A stretch of 64,000 bases of DNA from JANNBN01 sp031430595 (GTDB lineage Bacteria > Actinomycetota > Acidimicrobiia > Acidimicrobiales > JANYDT01). The notes under the pieces were generated by a model. That model was not told the DNA's origin. It did not search any database and saw only the letters and a list, made by a program, of their open reading frames with translations. The position numbers were made by a program, and so were the translations under genes. The stretch is taken from NCBI GenBank assembly GCA_031430595.1, contig JANPBU010000031.1:80496-144495 (forward strand). The letters are read 5' to 3'. This document shows positions 51,333 through 60,875 of the stretch, piece by piece; position 1 is the first letter of the stretch; every line of letters starts with the position of its first letter.

Positions 51333-51983
51333 ATGCCCACGCTCTCTGAATCGGCCTCCAAAGCGCTTCTGCGCGGATACAGCGTTCCTCTTGCCGAGGA
51401 ACGAAATGTCGCCACCGTCGAAGCAGCAATAGGCGCAGCCCACGAACTCGACCCGAACGCTCAAGGTGTGGTCATCAAGCTCTGTGGCGACCGAATTGCC
51501 CATAAGACCGAGCGGGGTCTGGTGAAGCTCAATCTTCGGGGAGCTTCTGCGGTGCGCTCTGCTGCGACCGAACTTCTTGCTGCTGCCACCACCGACGATG
51601 GGCCGGTCACCCTCTTGGTTGCGCCGATGTTGAAAGGGACTCGCGAATTCATTGCTGGCGTGGCTGACGACGCGCAATTCGGAAAAGTACTGATGCTTGG
51701 CGTGGGTGGCGTGTTGGCCGAGGTGATTGCAGATGTCGTCTTTCGGTTGATTCCCATTTCACCGGTCGACGCGTACGAGATGATTGATGATCTGGAAATG
51801 CAGGGTTTATTGCGTGCGTTTCGAGGCGAACCGGCCGTGAATCGGCATGCGTTAGCTACTGTGCTGCTCGGGTTGTCGGAAGCGGTCGAAGCACATCCCG
51901 AAATACGGTCGATCGATGTGAATCCGCTGATTGTCGTCAACGGTGAACCGATCGCCGTCGACGCACTTGTTGAGGTGGCGTGA
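51333..51983 (+). CDS. ADP-forming acyl-CoA synthetase, ATP-grasp (beta-type) subunit
   Basis: ATG at 51333 gives 216 residues of the ATP-grasp_5 type: SKALLRGYSVPLAEERNVAT, GVVIKLCGDRIAHKTERGLV, LGVGGVLAEVIADVVFRLIP and IRSIDVNPLIVVNGEPIAVD. It should supply the phosphoryl-transfer part of an NDP-forming acyl-CoA synthetase whose CoA-binding part is the next gene. The two genes overlap at TGATG. Acyl substrate unknown. Confidence 0.88.
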   Translation: MPTLSESASKALLRGYSVPLAEERNVATVEAAIGAAHELDPNAQGVVIKLCGDRIAHKTERGLVKLNLRGASAVRSAATELLAAATTDDGPVTLLVAPMLKGTREFIAGVADDAQFGKVLMLGVGGVLAEVIADVVFRLIPISPVDAYEMIDDLEMQGLLRAFRGEPAVNRHALATVLLGLSEAVEAHPEIRSIDVNPLIVVNGEPIAVDALVEVA

Positions 51984-53494
51984 TGCCTACTTCGACGTCC
52001 GGCTACACCGCAACGCATCTCACCAACGCCCATTTCCTTGCCTTTTTTGATCCGAGGGCAGTGGTGGTCGTTGGTGCATCAAGCCACCCCGGAAAGTTTG
52101 GTTTCGTAGCACTACATAACATATTGGCTGGCGGTTTCAGTGGCCGGGTCTACGCCACCAATCTAGAACGAGAGACTGTTCTGAATATCGAAACGGTCGT
52201 GTCAGTCGACGAACTTCCCAACGGCGAGATAGACCTCGCAATCATATGTACGCCTGCTTCTACGAATTCGTCAATCCTGAAGTCGTGTGCTGCTAAGGGA
52301 ATTAAAGCTGTTTTCATCACCTCAGCCGGGTACGGTGAAGCCGGAGAATCTGGTCTGAAGGCCCAACAAGAACTGATGTTGCTTGCAGAGTCGTTAGGGC
52401 TGCTCATAGCTGGCCCCAACGGACAGGGGGTTGTGTCGACCCCATCAAAGCTATGCGCGCAGATTGTAGCCCCCTATCCCCCACCTGGGTCGATTGGTAT
52501 TGCTAGCCAGAGCGGCAACTTTGTTTCGAGTTTCCAAAACTGGGCAGTCGGAAGCGGTGTCGGAATATCGCGGGCCGTGTCGGCCGGAAACGCCGCCATG
52601 GTAACGGTTGCCGATTACCTCAGTTTCTATGCTGACGACCCAGCTACAACCGTTGGCTTGGCATACGTCGAAGGAATCGCTGACGGTCGAGCCTTCGCAG
52701 AACGAGCAAGAATTGTGGCAGCCAAAATGCCATTAGTACTCGTAAAGGGCGGTGCTACGGAGGGCGGGCAGGCTGCTGCACAAAGCCACACCGGTGCCTT
52801 GGCCTCGAACGACAAGGTATTTGACGGGATGTGCCGACAGGTGGGGGTCAATCGAGCCGCGACGGTCGAAGAAGCGTTTGAAGCCGCCGCGACGTTTGCG
52901 ACCCAACCACTTCTCAAAGGGCCGAACGTAGTGGTGCTTACGACAGCCGGGGGTTGGGGTGTCGTGACTGCCGATGCAATTACTAACGACCGTCACCTTC
53001 AGCTGATGGCATTACCTGACGACTTGCTGAAGTTGATTGACACCAAACTTCCTCCTCGTTGGTCACGCTCGAACCCCGTCGATTTAGCCGGGGCCGAAAC
53101 CCGCGAAACGATTCCGGAAGTCATGGAGATTTTGGCTGCCCACCCCGACGTTCACGCCATTGTGTACCTTGGCCTTGGCATCCAATCGAACCAAGCAAAA
53201 TTCGAGCGTAACGGTGGATTCTTTCCGAATAACGGGCTGGAGCGGATAGTTGATTTTCACGAGCGCCAAGACGCTCGGTACGCACGAGCTGCTCACGATC
53301 TGAGCGTGAACTATTCGAAACCGATCCTGACCGCCACCGAACTCGGAGTTTGCGATCCGTCTAACCCCGGACCCGCCATGGTCCGAGAAACCGGCCGACT
53401 TTGCTACCCGTCGGCCAACCGAGCGGTGACCTCATTGGCCCACCTGTACCGCCGCCAAAGATATTTGGACCGACGAGCAGACGGAAACAACTAG
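51983..53494 (+). CDS. ADP-forming acyl-CoA synthetase, CoA-binding (alpha-type) subunit
   Basis: ATG at 51983 (GTG at 51980 also possible) gives 503 residues. It has the CoA-binding Rossmann domain (FFDPRAVVVVGASSHPGKFG, VFITSAGYGEAGESG) and the ligase domain with the phosphohistidine loop KGGATEGGQAAAQSHTGALA. With the ATP-grasp partner it interconverts acyl-CoA plus ADP and the free acid plus ATP. In many bacteria the two parts are fused; here they are separate and co-translated. Confidence 0.9.
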   Translation: MPTSTSGYTATHLTNAHFLAFFDPRAVVVVGASSHPGKFGFVALHNILAGGFSGRVYATNLERETVLNIETVVSVDELPNGEIDLAIICTPASTNSSILKSCAAKGIKAVFITSAGYGEAGESGLKAQQELMLLAESLGLLIAGPNGQGVVSTPSKLCAQIVAPYPPPGSIGIASQSGNFVSSFQNWAVGSGVGISRAVSAGNAAMVTVADYLSFYADDPATTVGLAYVEGIADGRAFAERARIVAAKMPLVLVKGGATEGGQAAAQSHTGALASNDKVFDGMCRQVGVNRAATVEEAFEAAATFATQPLLKGPNVVVLTTAGGWGVVTADAITNDRHLQLMALPDDLLKLIDTKLPPRWSRSNPVDLAGAETRETIPEVMEILAAHPDVHAIVYLGLGIQSNQAKFERNGGFFPNNGLERIVDFHERQDARYARAAHDLSVNYSKPILTATELGVCDPSNPGPAMVRETGRLCYPSANRAVTSLAHLYRRQRYLDRRADGNN

Positions 53495-53533
53495 CAGACC
53501 GAAACGACTGGCAGGAAGCAAAAACTGAGAGGC

Positions 53534-54538
53534 CTACTCGTAGACGTAGACCGGCCAACCGTTGTTTACGAAGTCAGGAAACCATTCAGCTATGGGCATA
53601 GGAAGACGAACGCAACCGTGTGAAGCCGGGTAGGCCGGAACGCTTGGTGCACCGTGGAATGCGATTCCCCCGTTAAAATACAGCGGGTTGTACAGACGAC
53701 CAAGTTCGCTCTCACGCCAACCACTGATGCGGCGTTGAATACGAAAATTTCCCGGTGGTGTCGTTGCCGAACCGCAAACTTTGGCCCCGCTGCGCCCGGT
53801 CTCGCAATATTTTCGGCCGCTGCCCGTTGAAACGGCGAACATTCGATACAACTCTCCGTCCCGGTAAAGAAACGTAATTTGGCGACCCTTATCTACTTCT
53901 AACCAATTTCCGCCAGCGGCCCGCTTGATGCCACCGACTGGTAGCGAAAATTCAATTCGCTTTGCGGTTTCGGCATTGACAGTTCCGCTTCGCTTGAGGC
54001 CATGATATTTCTGGAAGGCAACGACGCCTTGCCACGTCGACCAGTCAAAGCGACCATCGACCTTCCCCGTATCAATTTTCAGTTCCTCGAGGCGCTCTTC
54101 GAGAGCGAGGACAGCGTCACCCTTCGAGCCGACCTTCAACGTTTTGCCTTTCGGAACCACAATCAGTGGAGCTGGCTGGGTAGTCGGGGGGGCTGTGGTT
54201 GCAGGCGGCACGATCGTGCTGGATGGTACGACGGTGGACACCGGAACCGTGGTTACGGGAAGACTAGTTACGGGAACCGTGGACACCGGTGGAGTTGACG
54301 GCGCAACAGTTGACGCTGGGCCCGTGGTTGGGGCAACCGTGGTGCTTGCTTCGCCGGTGGGTACCGTGGTGCTGGCCTCTTGGGCAAAACCCGCCGGAGC
54401 AATAGCTAGCACCGAAAGAAGGCCTCCAAGCGCGAGCGCAACATGCGCGACTCGCCGAGTCGGTCGAGTTCTTAAATTGGAAAGGCCGTTGCTCGTTCCG
54501 TCGTTATACGGGCTGGTCTTGCTCACGATGTTCCTCAT
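53534..54538 (-). CDS. L,D-transpeptidase with peptidoglycan-binding domain
   Basis: ATG at 54538 gives 334 residues (a GTG five codons in is possible). A signal anchor (VAHVALALGGLLSVLAIAP) is followed by about 90 residues of Thr/Val/Pro repeats that span the wall. A PG_binding_1 domain follows (KVGSKGDAVLALEERLEELK), then a YkuD catalytic domain with HGAPSVPAYPASHGCVRL containing the active Cys. It makes 3-3 cross-links or attaches proteins to peptidoglycan. Confidence 0.92.
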   Translation of the reverse strand: MRNIVSKTSPYNDGTSNGLSNLRTRPTRRVAHVALALGGLLSVLAIAPAGFAQEASTTVPTGEASTTVAPTTGPASTVAPSTPPVSTVPVTSLPVTTVPVSTVVPSSTIVPPATTAPPTTQPAPLIVVPKGKTLKVGSKGDAVLALEERLEELKIDTGKVDGRFDWSTWQGVVAFQKYHGLKRSGTVNAETAKRIEFSLPVGGIKRAAGGNWLEVDKGRQITFLYRDGELYRMFAVSTGSGRKYCETGRSGAKVCGSATTPPGNFRIQRRISGWRESELGRLYNPLYFNGGIAFHGAPSVPAYPASHGCVRLPMPIAEWFPDFVNNGWPVYVYE

Positions 54539-54728
54539 CTTTAGGCCACTTGGTTGGTGGCAATTTGTTCGGGGAAGTAACAATTTACGGTACAAACGCA
54601 CCAATTGCGACATTCTAGGGTTGTATACGGCTTGGTTCGGTAGATGGTGAGGTAGATCGTGGGTATGTGGTTCAAGATCGACCTTCCTTCTGGTTAGGGT
54701 AAATCCACAATGAAGGGAAATCCTTTCA

Positions 54729-56780
54729 GTGGCCGACGAAGAAGCCGTACACAAAAGCCGTACTAGGAGCAACGTGATTCAGCCGAATGATCCAGCGGGA
54801 ACCGACCTCGAATCGAGGGCGGTGAACACCATTCGTGGCCTTTCGATGGATGCGGTTCAGGCCGCAAAGGTTGGGCATCCAGGAACCGCCATGGCTCTGG
54901 CCCCCCTAGCCCACGTGTTGTACACCCGAGTCATGAACTATTCGGCTAGCCATTCCGATTGGTTTAACCGTGACCGATTCGTGCTGTCCGCCGGTCACGC
55001 CTCAATTCTTCAGTACTCGCTACTTCATTTGACGGGGTATCGCGTCGGCCTAGAAGACCTCAAGAAGTTCCGCCAATGGGGTTCGATTACACCGGGCCAC
55101 CCTGAGCGGGGCCATACCGATGGCATTGAGGTCACCACAGGGCCGTTGGGTCAGGGGCTGTCGAACGCCGTAGGTATGGCGATGGCCGAAACTAACCTCC
55201 GGGCCCGCTTCGGCGCAGAGGTATGTGATCACTTCACCTTTTGCATTGTGAGTGACGGCGACTTGATGGAGGGCATCAGCCACGAAGCTGCCAGTATTGC
55301 TGGCCACTTTGGCCTCGGCCGGTTGATCTGTATTTATGACGACAACCACATCACGATTGATGGGCCGACTGAATTGTCTTACTCCGACGATGCCGGCATG
55401 CGATTTCGTTCCTATGGGTGGGATGTCGACGAGGTTGGCGAAATCGCCAACGATCTCGATGCTCTCGAGGCAGCGCTACTCAGGGCAAAGACTGTCACCG
55501 ACAAGCCGACCCTGATCCGTTTACGAAGTCATATTGGTTACCCTGCCCCAAACAAAACCGATACGTCGGCGGCGCATGGCGAGCCGCTCGGCGAAGAAGA
55601 GGTGCGTCTCACGAAACAGCTTATGGGTATGGACCGTGACCGAAACTTCGATATTGCCGTAGATGTTTCAACCATGTACCGGGCGGCTGGGACTCGGGGC
55701 ACTCCACTTGTTGGTGAATGGGAGGCTCGGGCTGCTGCGCATCCTCTCCAAGAAGAATGGGAAGCGTGTCTTGCTGGGTCACCCCTTGCTGGTTGGATGA
55801 ATCAGCTTCCGGTGTACGAAGAAGGAACCCAGGTGGCCACTCGTGTCGCGTCGGGTGAATGCCTGAACGCAGTACTTCCGTACGTTCCGGCGCTTCTTGG
55901 TGGTGGGGCCGATCTCACCGGTAACACCGGAACGATGCTGAAGGGTGCGGCGAAGTTCAGTGCAGCATCACCCGAAGGTCGTCTCGTGCATTTCGGTATT
56001 CGGGAACACGGTATGGGTGGTGTGATGAACGGAATGGCTGCCCACGGTGGGTGCCTTCCCATCGGTGGAACCTTCTTCGTGTTCAGCGACTACATGCGAG
56101 GTGCGGTGCGCGTTGCCGCTATTCAAAAGAGCAAGGTCATTTACTCGTGGACCCACGATTCGATTGGTGTGGGCGAAGACGGCCCAACGCATCAACCAAT
56201 CGAGCAGCTTGCTTCGCTTCGAGCTATGCCAGGGCTACGCCTCATCCGACCGGCTGACGCTAACGAGGTTGCTGCCGCTTGGAGAGTAGCTATTTGGGCT
56301 GAGGAAGGCCCGACAGCATTGGTACTCGGTCGACAAAAGGTTCCGGTGCTTGCCGGTACTCGTGACCGTGCGGTCATTGGCGTCGAACGCGGGGCGTACA
56401 TACTCGTCGACGCTCAAAACGACCAACCAGACATTGTGTTGGTAGGAACAGGCTCTGAGTTGCAGCACTGTGTTGCTGCTGCGATCAAACTTCGTGAAGA
56501 AGGGTACGACTCACAGGTCGTGTCGATGCCGTCATGGGATCTTTTCGACGAGCAGGAAGAAGAATACGCCGATCAGGTGTTTCCTCCTGGTGTTCCGGTA
56601 GTTGCTTGCGAGGCTGGGTCATCAATGGGTTGGGAACGTTTCGCGGATTTGTCTGTCACGATCGATACTTGGGGTGCTTCAGCCCCGGCTGAGAAATTGA
56701 TGGAAGAATTCGGGTTTTCGCCTGAGGCTGTTGTTGAGGCTGCATTGATGATTCTCGAAGGTGACGAAGACGAATACTAG
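54729..56780 (+). CDS. tkt: transketolase
   Basis: A 683-residue thiamin-diphosphate enzyme. GHPGTAMALAPLAHVLYTRV, GHPERGHTDGIEVTTGPLGQ and SDGDLMEGISHEAASIAGHF (TPP/Mg site), then FGIREHGMGGVMNGMAAHGG and DSIGVGEDGPTHQPIEQLA. It moves two-carbon units between sugar phosphates in the pentose phosphate pathway. GTG at 54729 follows AAGGGA. It begins an operon with tal, pgi and zwf. Confidence 0.95.
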   Translation: MADEEAVHKSRTRSNVIQPNDPAGTDLESRAVNTIRGLSMDAVQAAKVGHPGTAMALAPLAHVLYTRVMNYSASHSDWFNRDRFVLSAGHASILQYSLLHLTGYRVGLEDLKKFRQWGSITPGHPERGHTDGIEVTTGPLGQGLSNAVGMAMAETNLRARFGAEVCDHFTFCIVSDGDLMEGISHEAASIAGHFGLGRLICIYDDNHITIDGPTELSYSDDAGMRFRSYGWDVDEVGEIANDLDALEAALLRAKTVTDKPTLIRLRSHIGYPAPNKTDTSAAHGEPLGEEEVRLTKQLMGMDRDRNFDIAVDVSTMYRAAGTRGTPLVGEWEARAAAHPLQEEWEACLAGSPLAGWMNQLPVYEEGTQVATRVASGECLNAVLPYVPALLGGGADLTGNTGTMLKGAAKFSAASPEGRLVHFGIREHGMGGVMNGMAAHGGCLPIGGTFFVFSDYMRGAVRVAAIQKSKVIYSWTHDSIGVGEDGPTHQPIEQLASLRAMPGLRLIRPADANEVAAAWRVAIWAEEGPTALVLGRQKVPVLAGTRDRAVIGVERGAYILVDAQNDQPDIVLVGTGSELQHCVAAAIKLREEGYDSQVVSMPSWDLFDEQEEEYADQVFPPGVPVVACEAGSSMGWERFADLSVTIDTWGASAPAEKLMEEFGFSPEAVVEAALMILEGDEDEY

Positions 56781-56826
56781 TGTGTACGCATATTTTTGAT
56801 TCTGCAGCCAATTCCTTGGAGAACCT

Positions 56827-57933
56827 ATGAACGATCGATTGAACAACCTGTCCAGCCAGTACGGTCAAAGCCCCTGGATCGACAACCTAAAGCGATCGTT
56901 CCTTGGTGCCGGTGGTGGGTTAGAAGCACTCATTGCCCGGGGGGTTAAGGGTGTCACATCGAACCCAACCATCTTCCAAAAAGCCATTGCGGGTAGTAAC
57001 GACTACGACGAGCAGTTTCATTCGCTGATTGCCGGGGGCCTTGATACCGAGGCAGCGTATTGGGTGATGGCATCTGATGATGTGAAGGCTGCCTGCTCGC
57101 AGTTGCTTGAGGTGTATTCGGCGACGAATGGTGTTGATGGGTACGTGTCGCTTGAGGTGTCGCCTCGCCTTGCTCACGATACCGACGGAACTATCGAAGC
57201 AGCCCGGGGCTTACATACGACAGTCGCGGTTCCTAACTTGATGGTCAAGATCCCCGCCACGCAAGCAGGCCTTGGCGCAATAGAGCAGATGATTTCTGAG
57301 GGTCGAGATATCAATGTCACCTTAATCTTTTCGATCGATCGCTACGCTGGGGTTATCGAGGCTTATTTGAGCGGCCTTGAACGCTTGGTTGCCTCCGGAA
57401 CCACCGATTTGTCAGGGGTAGCGAGCGTCGCATCATTCTTCATTTCAAGGGTTGACGCTGAAGTAGATAAGCGTCTCGACGCGATCGGAAGCGAAGCGGC
57501 TTTGGCCTTGAAAGGTAAGGCTGCAATCTCGCAGGCGGTCTTAGCGAATCACCTGTTCCGTGAACAGTTCTCTGGGCCACGTTGGAATCGTCTTGTCGAG
57601 CGAGGTGCACGAGTTCAACGACCACTGTGGGCCTCGACGTCTACGAAAAACCCGTCGTACCCCGACACATTGTATGTAGACAGCCTGATTGGCCCCGACA
57701 GTGTCAACACACTTCCCGATGCAACGCTTGAGGCTTTTGCCGACCATGGAACACTTGAGCGAACCATCGACACGGTCACCGCTGTCGCAGATGCCGTAGC
57801 AACGATGAACGGGCTCGGGGAGCTAGGCGTTGACCTGGCCGATGTGGCAGAAGTACTCGAACGTGAAGGTGTTGCATCGTTCGCCAAAAGCTTCGAAGAC
57901 CTCATGGCGACACTTGAAACACGTAAGGTCTGA
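56827..57933 (+). CDS. tal: transaldolase
   Basis: A 368-residue transaldolase of the actinobacterial type. GVTSNPTIFQKAIAGSNDYD, then VAVPNLMVKIPATQAGLGAI with the Schiff-base Lys, and NVTLIFSIDRYAGVIEAYLS. It transfers a dihydroxyacetone unit between sugar phosphates. The ATG at 56827 follows TTGGAG. Five bases separate it from pgi. Confidence 0.95.
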   Translation: MNDRLNNLSSQYGQSPWIDNLKRSFLGAGGGLEALIARGVKGVTSNPTIFQKAIAGSNDYDEQFHSLIAGGLDTEAAYWVMASDDVKAACSQLLEVYSATNGVDGYVSLEVSPRLAHDTDGTIEAARGLHTTVAVPNLMVKIPATQAGLGAIEQMISEGRDINVTLIFSIDRYAGVIEAYLSGLERLVASGTTDLSGVASVASFFISRVDAEVDKRLDAIGSEAALALKGKAAISQAVLANHLFREQFSGPRWNRLVERGARVQRPLWASTSTKNPSYPDTLYVDSLIGPDSVNTLPDATLEAFADHGTLERTIDTVTAVADAVATMNGLGELGVDLADVAEVLEREGVASFAKSFEDLMATLETRKV

Positions 57934-57938
57934 ACACC

Positions 57939-59369
57939 GTGAGTAGCTCGACTTTGACACCCCAACCACCTCAGGCACCATTGAGCGCCTCCGATTTTGC
58001 GGTCCGACTCTTCGCTCGTGATGGTGCCGTGTGGCCAACCCCCAACGTGAGTTCCACTCGACTCGGCTGGACTGACATCCACACACGCCTTCGAAGCGAG
58101 GTTCCTTCGTTGCACGAGTGGGCCGCATCGGTGACTGCACGCCAAATTGTGCTTATCGGCATGGGTGGAAGTTCACTGGGCCCAGAAGTACTTCGTGCTG
58201 CCGTTGGCTCGGATCGGCTTTTCGTGCTCGACACAACCGACCCACTGACCGTTGAACGTATGCCTACAGACGATACGGTGTTTCTTATTTCGTCGAAGTC
58301 AGGTGGCACCCTTGAGGTTCGTTCCCTGCTCGCATACGCCTGGAGCAAAGTTTCTGATCCCGCTCGATACGTCGCAGTGACAGACCCGGGCACCGAACTT
58401 GAAGGCATCGCCCGTGAAAGAGGTTTTTCCAAAGTATTTGTGAACGACCCCGATATTGGCGGTCGATACTCGGTTCTGAGTTACTTCGGCTTGGTTCCTG
58501 CGGCGCTGCTGGGTTACAACCTTGACGAGCTGCTCGATTCGGCAGCCGCAGTTGACCCGGTCTCGGCAGCCCAACTTGGTCTCGACATCGCCCAGGCGAG
58601 CACCGCGGGTCAAGACAAGTTGTGTATCGAGGTACCTCCTTCTTTTGCTGCGTTCGGTTTATGGGTCGAACAACTCGTTGCCGAATCGACCGGCAAACGA
58701 GGTGTTGGTGTCGTTCCGGTGCCCTACGTGGCTGGCACCAATGAAGACACGTCGGGGTCAGACCGGTACAAGGTAGACGTACGACTGGTTACACCGGCTG
58801 ACCTTGGAGGTGCGTTTCTGCAGTGGGAAATTGCTACCGCCGCCATGGGTCATGTGCTCGGAATCGACCCGTTTGATGAACCGAACGTCACCGAGTCAAA
58901 AAATAATACGGCCCGAGTGTTGGCCGGCCTAGGCGATGGACCCTTACCGGTTGTCGAGACTGTGGGAAGCGAGTCAGTCGATGCGTGGCTGGCTGTCACC
59001 GTTACACCTGGCGATTACATAAGTGTGCAGGCGTACCTTCCATATGGTTCCGAGGTTGGCCTTGCTGAGCTGAGGTCTCGCCTGTCTTCGCGTTACGGTG
59101 CAGCAACTACTGCTGGTTTCGGCCCCCGGTTTTTGCATTCCACCGGCCAACTACATAAGGGCGGTGCGGCGAATATCGTGTGTATACAGATAGTTTCTAG
59201 TGAACCAACCGCCGCCGTTGCCGTACCGGGCGCCCCATACGATTTTCACACCCTAATAAGTGCGCAGAGTATTGGTGATCACCAGTCGTTACGTGATCAT
59301 GATCGCCGTGTGATTCGTATTGCAGTCGACGCGAAACAAACAAACCCGTTCATTGGGATTTGTTCATGA
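57939..59369 (+). CDS. pgi: glucose-6-phosphate isomerase
   Basis: A 476-residue isomerase starting with GTG. GMGGSSLGPEVLRAAVGSDR, LISSKSGGTLEVRSLLAYA (phosphate site), NNTARVLAGLGDGPLPV, and FLHSTGQLHKGGAANIV with the conserved His and Lys. It is shorter than classical PGI and close to the form fused to transaldolase in some bacteria; here the two are adjacent but separate. ATGA overlap with zwf. Confidence 0.9.
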   Translation: MSSSTLTPQPPQAPLSASDFAVRLFARDGAVWPTPNVSSTRLGWTDIHTRLRSEVPSLHEWAASVTARQIVLIGMGGSSLGPEVLRAAVGSDRLFVLDTTDPLTVERMPTDDTVFLISSKSGGTLEVRSLLAYAWSKVSDPARYVAVTDPGTELEGIARERGFSKVFVNDPDIGGRYSVLSYFGLVPAALLGYNLDELLDSAAAVDPVSAAQLGLDIAQASTAGQDKLCIEVPPSFAAFGLWVEQLVAESTGKRGVGVVPVPYVAGTNEDTSGSDRYKVDVRLVTPADLGGAFLQWEIATAAMGHVLGIDPFDEPNVTESKNNTARVLAGLGDGPLPVVETVGSESVDAWLAVTVTPGDYISVQAYLPYGSEVGLAELRSRLSSRYGAATTAGFGPRFLHSTGQLHKGGAANIVCIQIVSSEPTAAVAVPGAPYDFHTLISAQSIGDHQSLRDHDRRVIRIAVDAKQTNPFIGICS

Positions 59370-60871
59370 GCGACGGTGCAAGTTCCTCAGCGACCCAAAC
59401 CCCGTCAGTTGCCCCGTCAGTGTTGGTTATCTTTGGCGCGTCAGGAGACTTAACGAGCCGCAAGCTTATGCCAGCATTGGCCGAACTCATCGACCGCAAA
59501 TTTCTTCCTGAACATTTTTCTGTGGTTGGTGTAGCGCGCACCGAAATGTCTGACGATGACTTCCGAACCCGTATGCACGAGGCAGTGCAGCCCGCTTTGC
59601 CATCTTGGGACACGGCGACAGCGCAATTCCGTTACATCACCGGCGAATATAACGAACCGGCGACGTTCGCAAAACTCGATGAGGTACTTAATGAATTTGA
59701 AGTAGCCATGGGCGGCGTTTGTAACCGTCTCTACTATTTTGCGGCTCCCCCGTCGACCTTTCCCATTCTGGTCGACTCACTTGGGCAAGCTGGGCTCAAC
59801 CAACCAACTACGCCCGGTGGATTCGTTCGGATCATTGTTGAAAAACCGTATGGGCGTGATGCCGAATCAGCACTCGAACTTGACCGTGTGGTTCATGCCG
59901 TATTCGACGAGTCGCAGGTATACCGAATCGATCACTACCTCGGTAAAGAAACCGTCCAGAACCTGCTTGCGTTGCGGTTTGCCAACGCCATTTTTGAACC
60001 ACTTTGGAATCGACAGTACGTTGACCACGTAGAAGTCACCGTTTCTGAGTCGATCGGGGTTGGTCATCGCGGCGGCTTTTATGAAGAAGCTGGAGCACTC
60101 AGAGATATCGTTCAAAATCACGTTATGCAGGTGCTGGCCCTCATTTTGATGGAGCCTCCGGCAACGATGGACGCCAATGGCATCCGCGACGAGAAGGTGA
60201 AAGCGTTACGTTCGGTTGTCGATTTTCCTGAAACAGACCTTGACCAGCGGGTCGTGCGTGCGCAGTATGACATTGGGTTGGTCGAAGACGAAAAGGCGAT
60301 TGGTTACCGAAACGAAGAGGGTGTTTCCCCGCAGTCTTCGACGGAGACGTACGTGGCAATGAACCTCAAGGTCGATAACTGGCGTTGGGCTGGCGTACCG
60401 ATTTACGTACGTACCGGCAAACGCCTACCGAAACGCATCACCGAAGTGGTCATGCATTTTCGCGCTGCACCCCACCTTGCGTTCGCCCAAAAGATGTCGA
60501 AGAAGCTTGAACCGAACTCGCTTATTGTTCGCATTCAACCTGACTCTGGTATCTCGCTTCGGTTCGGTGCAAAAGTGCCCGGGCAGGCGTTTGTGGTTCG
60601 AACGACATCAATGGACTTTGCGTACGACGAACAGTTCACCGAAGAAGACCTAGACGGTTACGAACGCTTACTTCTCGATGCGCTGCTCGGTGATCAAACA
60701 CTCTTCATTCGTTCCGACGAGGTGCATGAAGCGTGGCGGATAGTGACACCGCTGCTTCGGGCATTTGCCGACCCAGATTTCCCGCTCGCTCGATATGCAG
60801 CCGGTACTTGGGGGCCCACAGAATCCGATGCCATGGTGCAACGCGATGGCCGAAAGTGGCGTCAGCCGTAA
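59366..60871 (+). CDS. zwf: glucose-6-phosphate 1-dehydrogenase
   Basis: ATG at 59366 overlaps the pgi stop and gives 501 residues. NADP fold FGASGDLTSRKLMPALAELI, active site RIDHYLGKETVQNLLALRFA with the catalytic His-Tyr pair, and EKPYGRDAESALELDR. It oxidises glucose-6-phosphate and makes NADPH. The usual actinobacterial followers opcA and pgl are not here; a phytanoyl-CoA dioxygenase starts four bases after the stop. Confidence 0.95.
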   Translation: MSDGASSSATQTPSVAPSVLVIFGASGDLTSRKLMPALAELIDRKFLPEHFSVVGVARTEMSDDDFRTRMHEAVQPALPSWDTATAQFRYITGEYNEPATFAKLDEVLNEFEVAMGGVCNRLYYFAAPPSTFPILVDSLGQAGLNQPTTPGGFVRIIVEKPYGRDAESALELDRVVHAVFDESQVYRIDHYLGKETVQNLLALRFANAIFEPLWNRQYVDHVEVTVSESIGVGHRGGFYEEAGALRDIVQNHVMQVLALILMEPPATMDANGIRDEKVKALRSVVDFPETDLDQRVVRAQYDIGLVEDEKAIGYRNEEGVSPQSSTETYVAMNLKVDNWRWAGVPIYVRTGKRLPKRITEVVMHFRAAPHLAFAQKMSKKLEPNSLIVRIQPDSGISLRFGAKVPGQAFVVRTTSMDFAYDEQFTEEDLDGYERLLLDALLGDQTLFIRSDEVHEAWRIVTPLLRAFADPDFPLARYAAGTWGPTESDAMVQRDGRKWRQP

Positions 60872-60875
60872 CGTT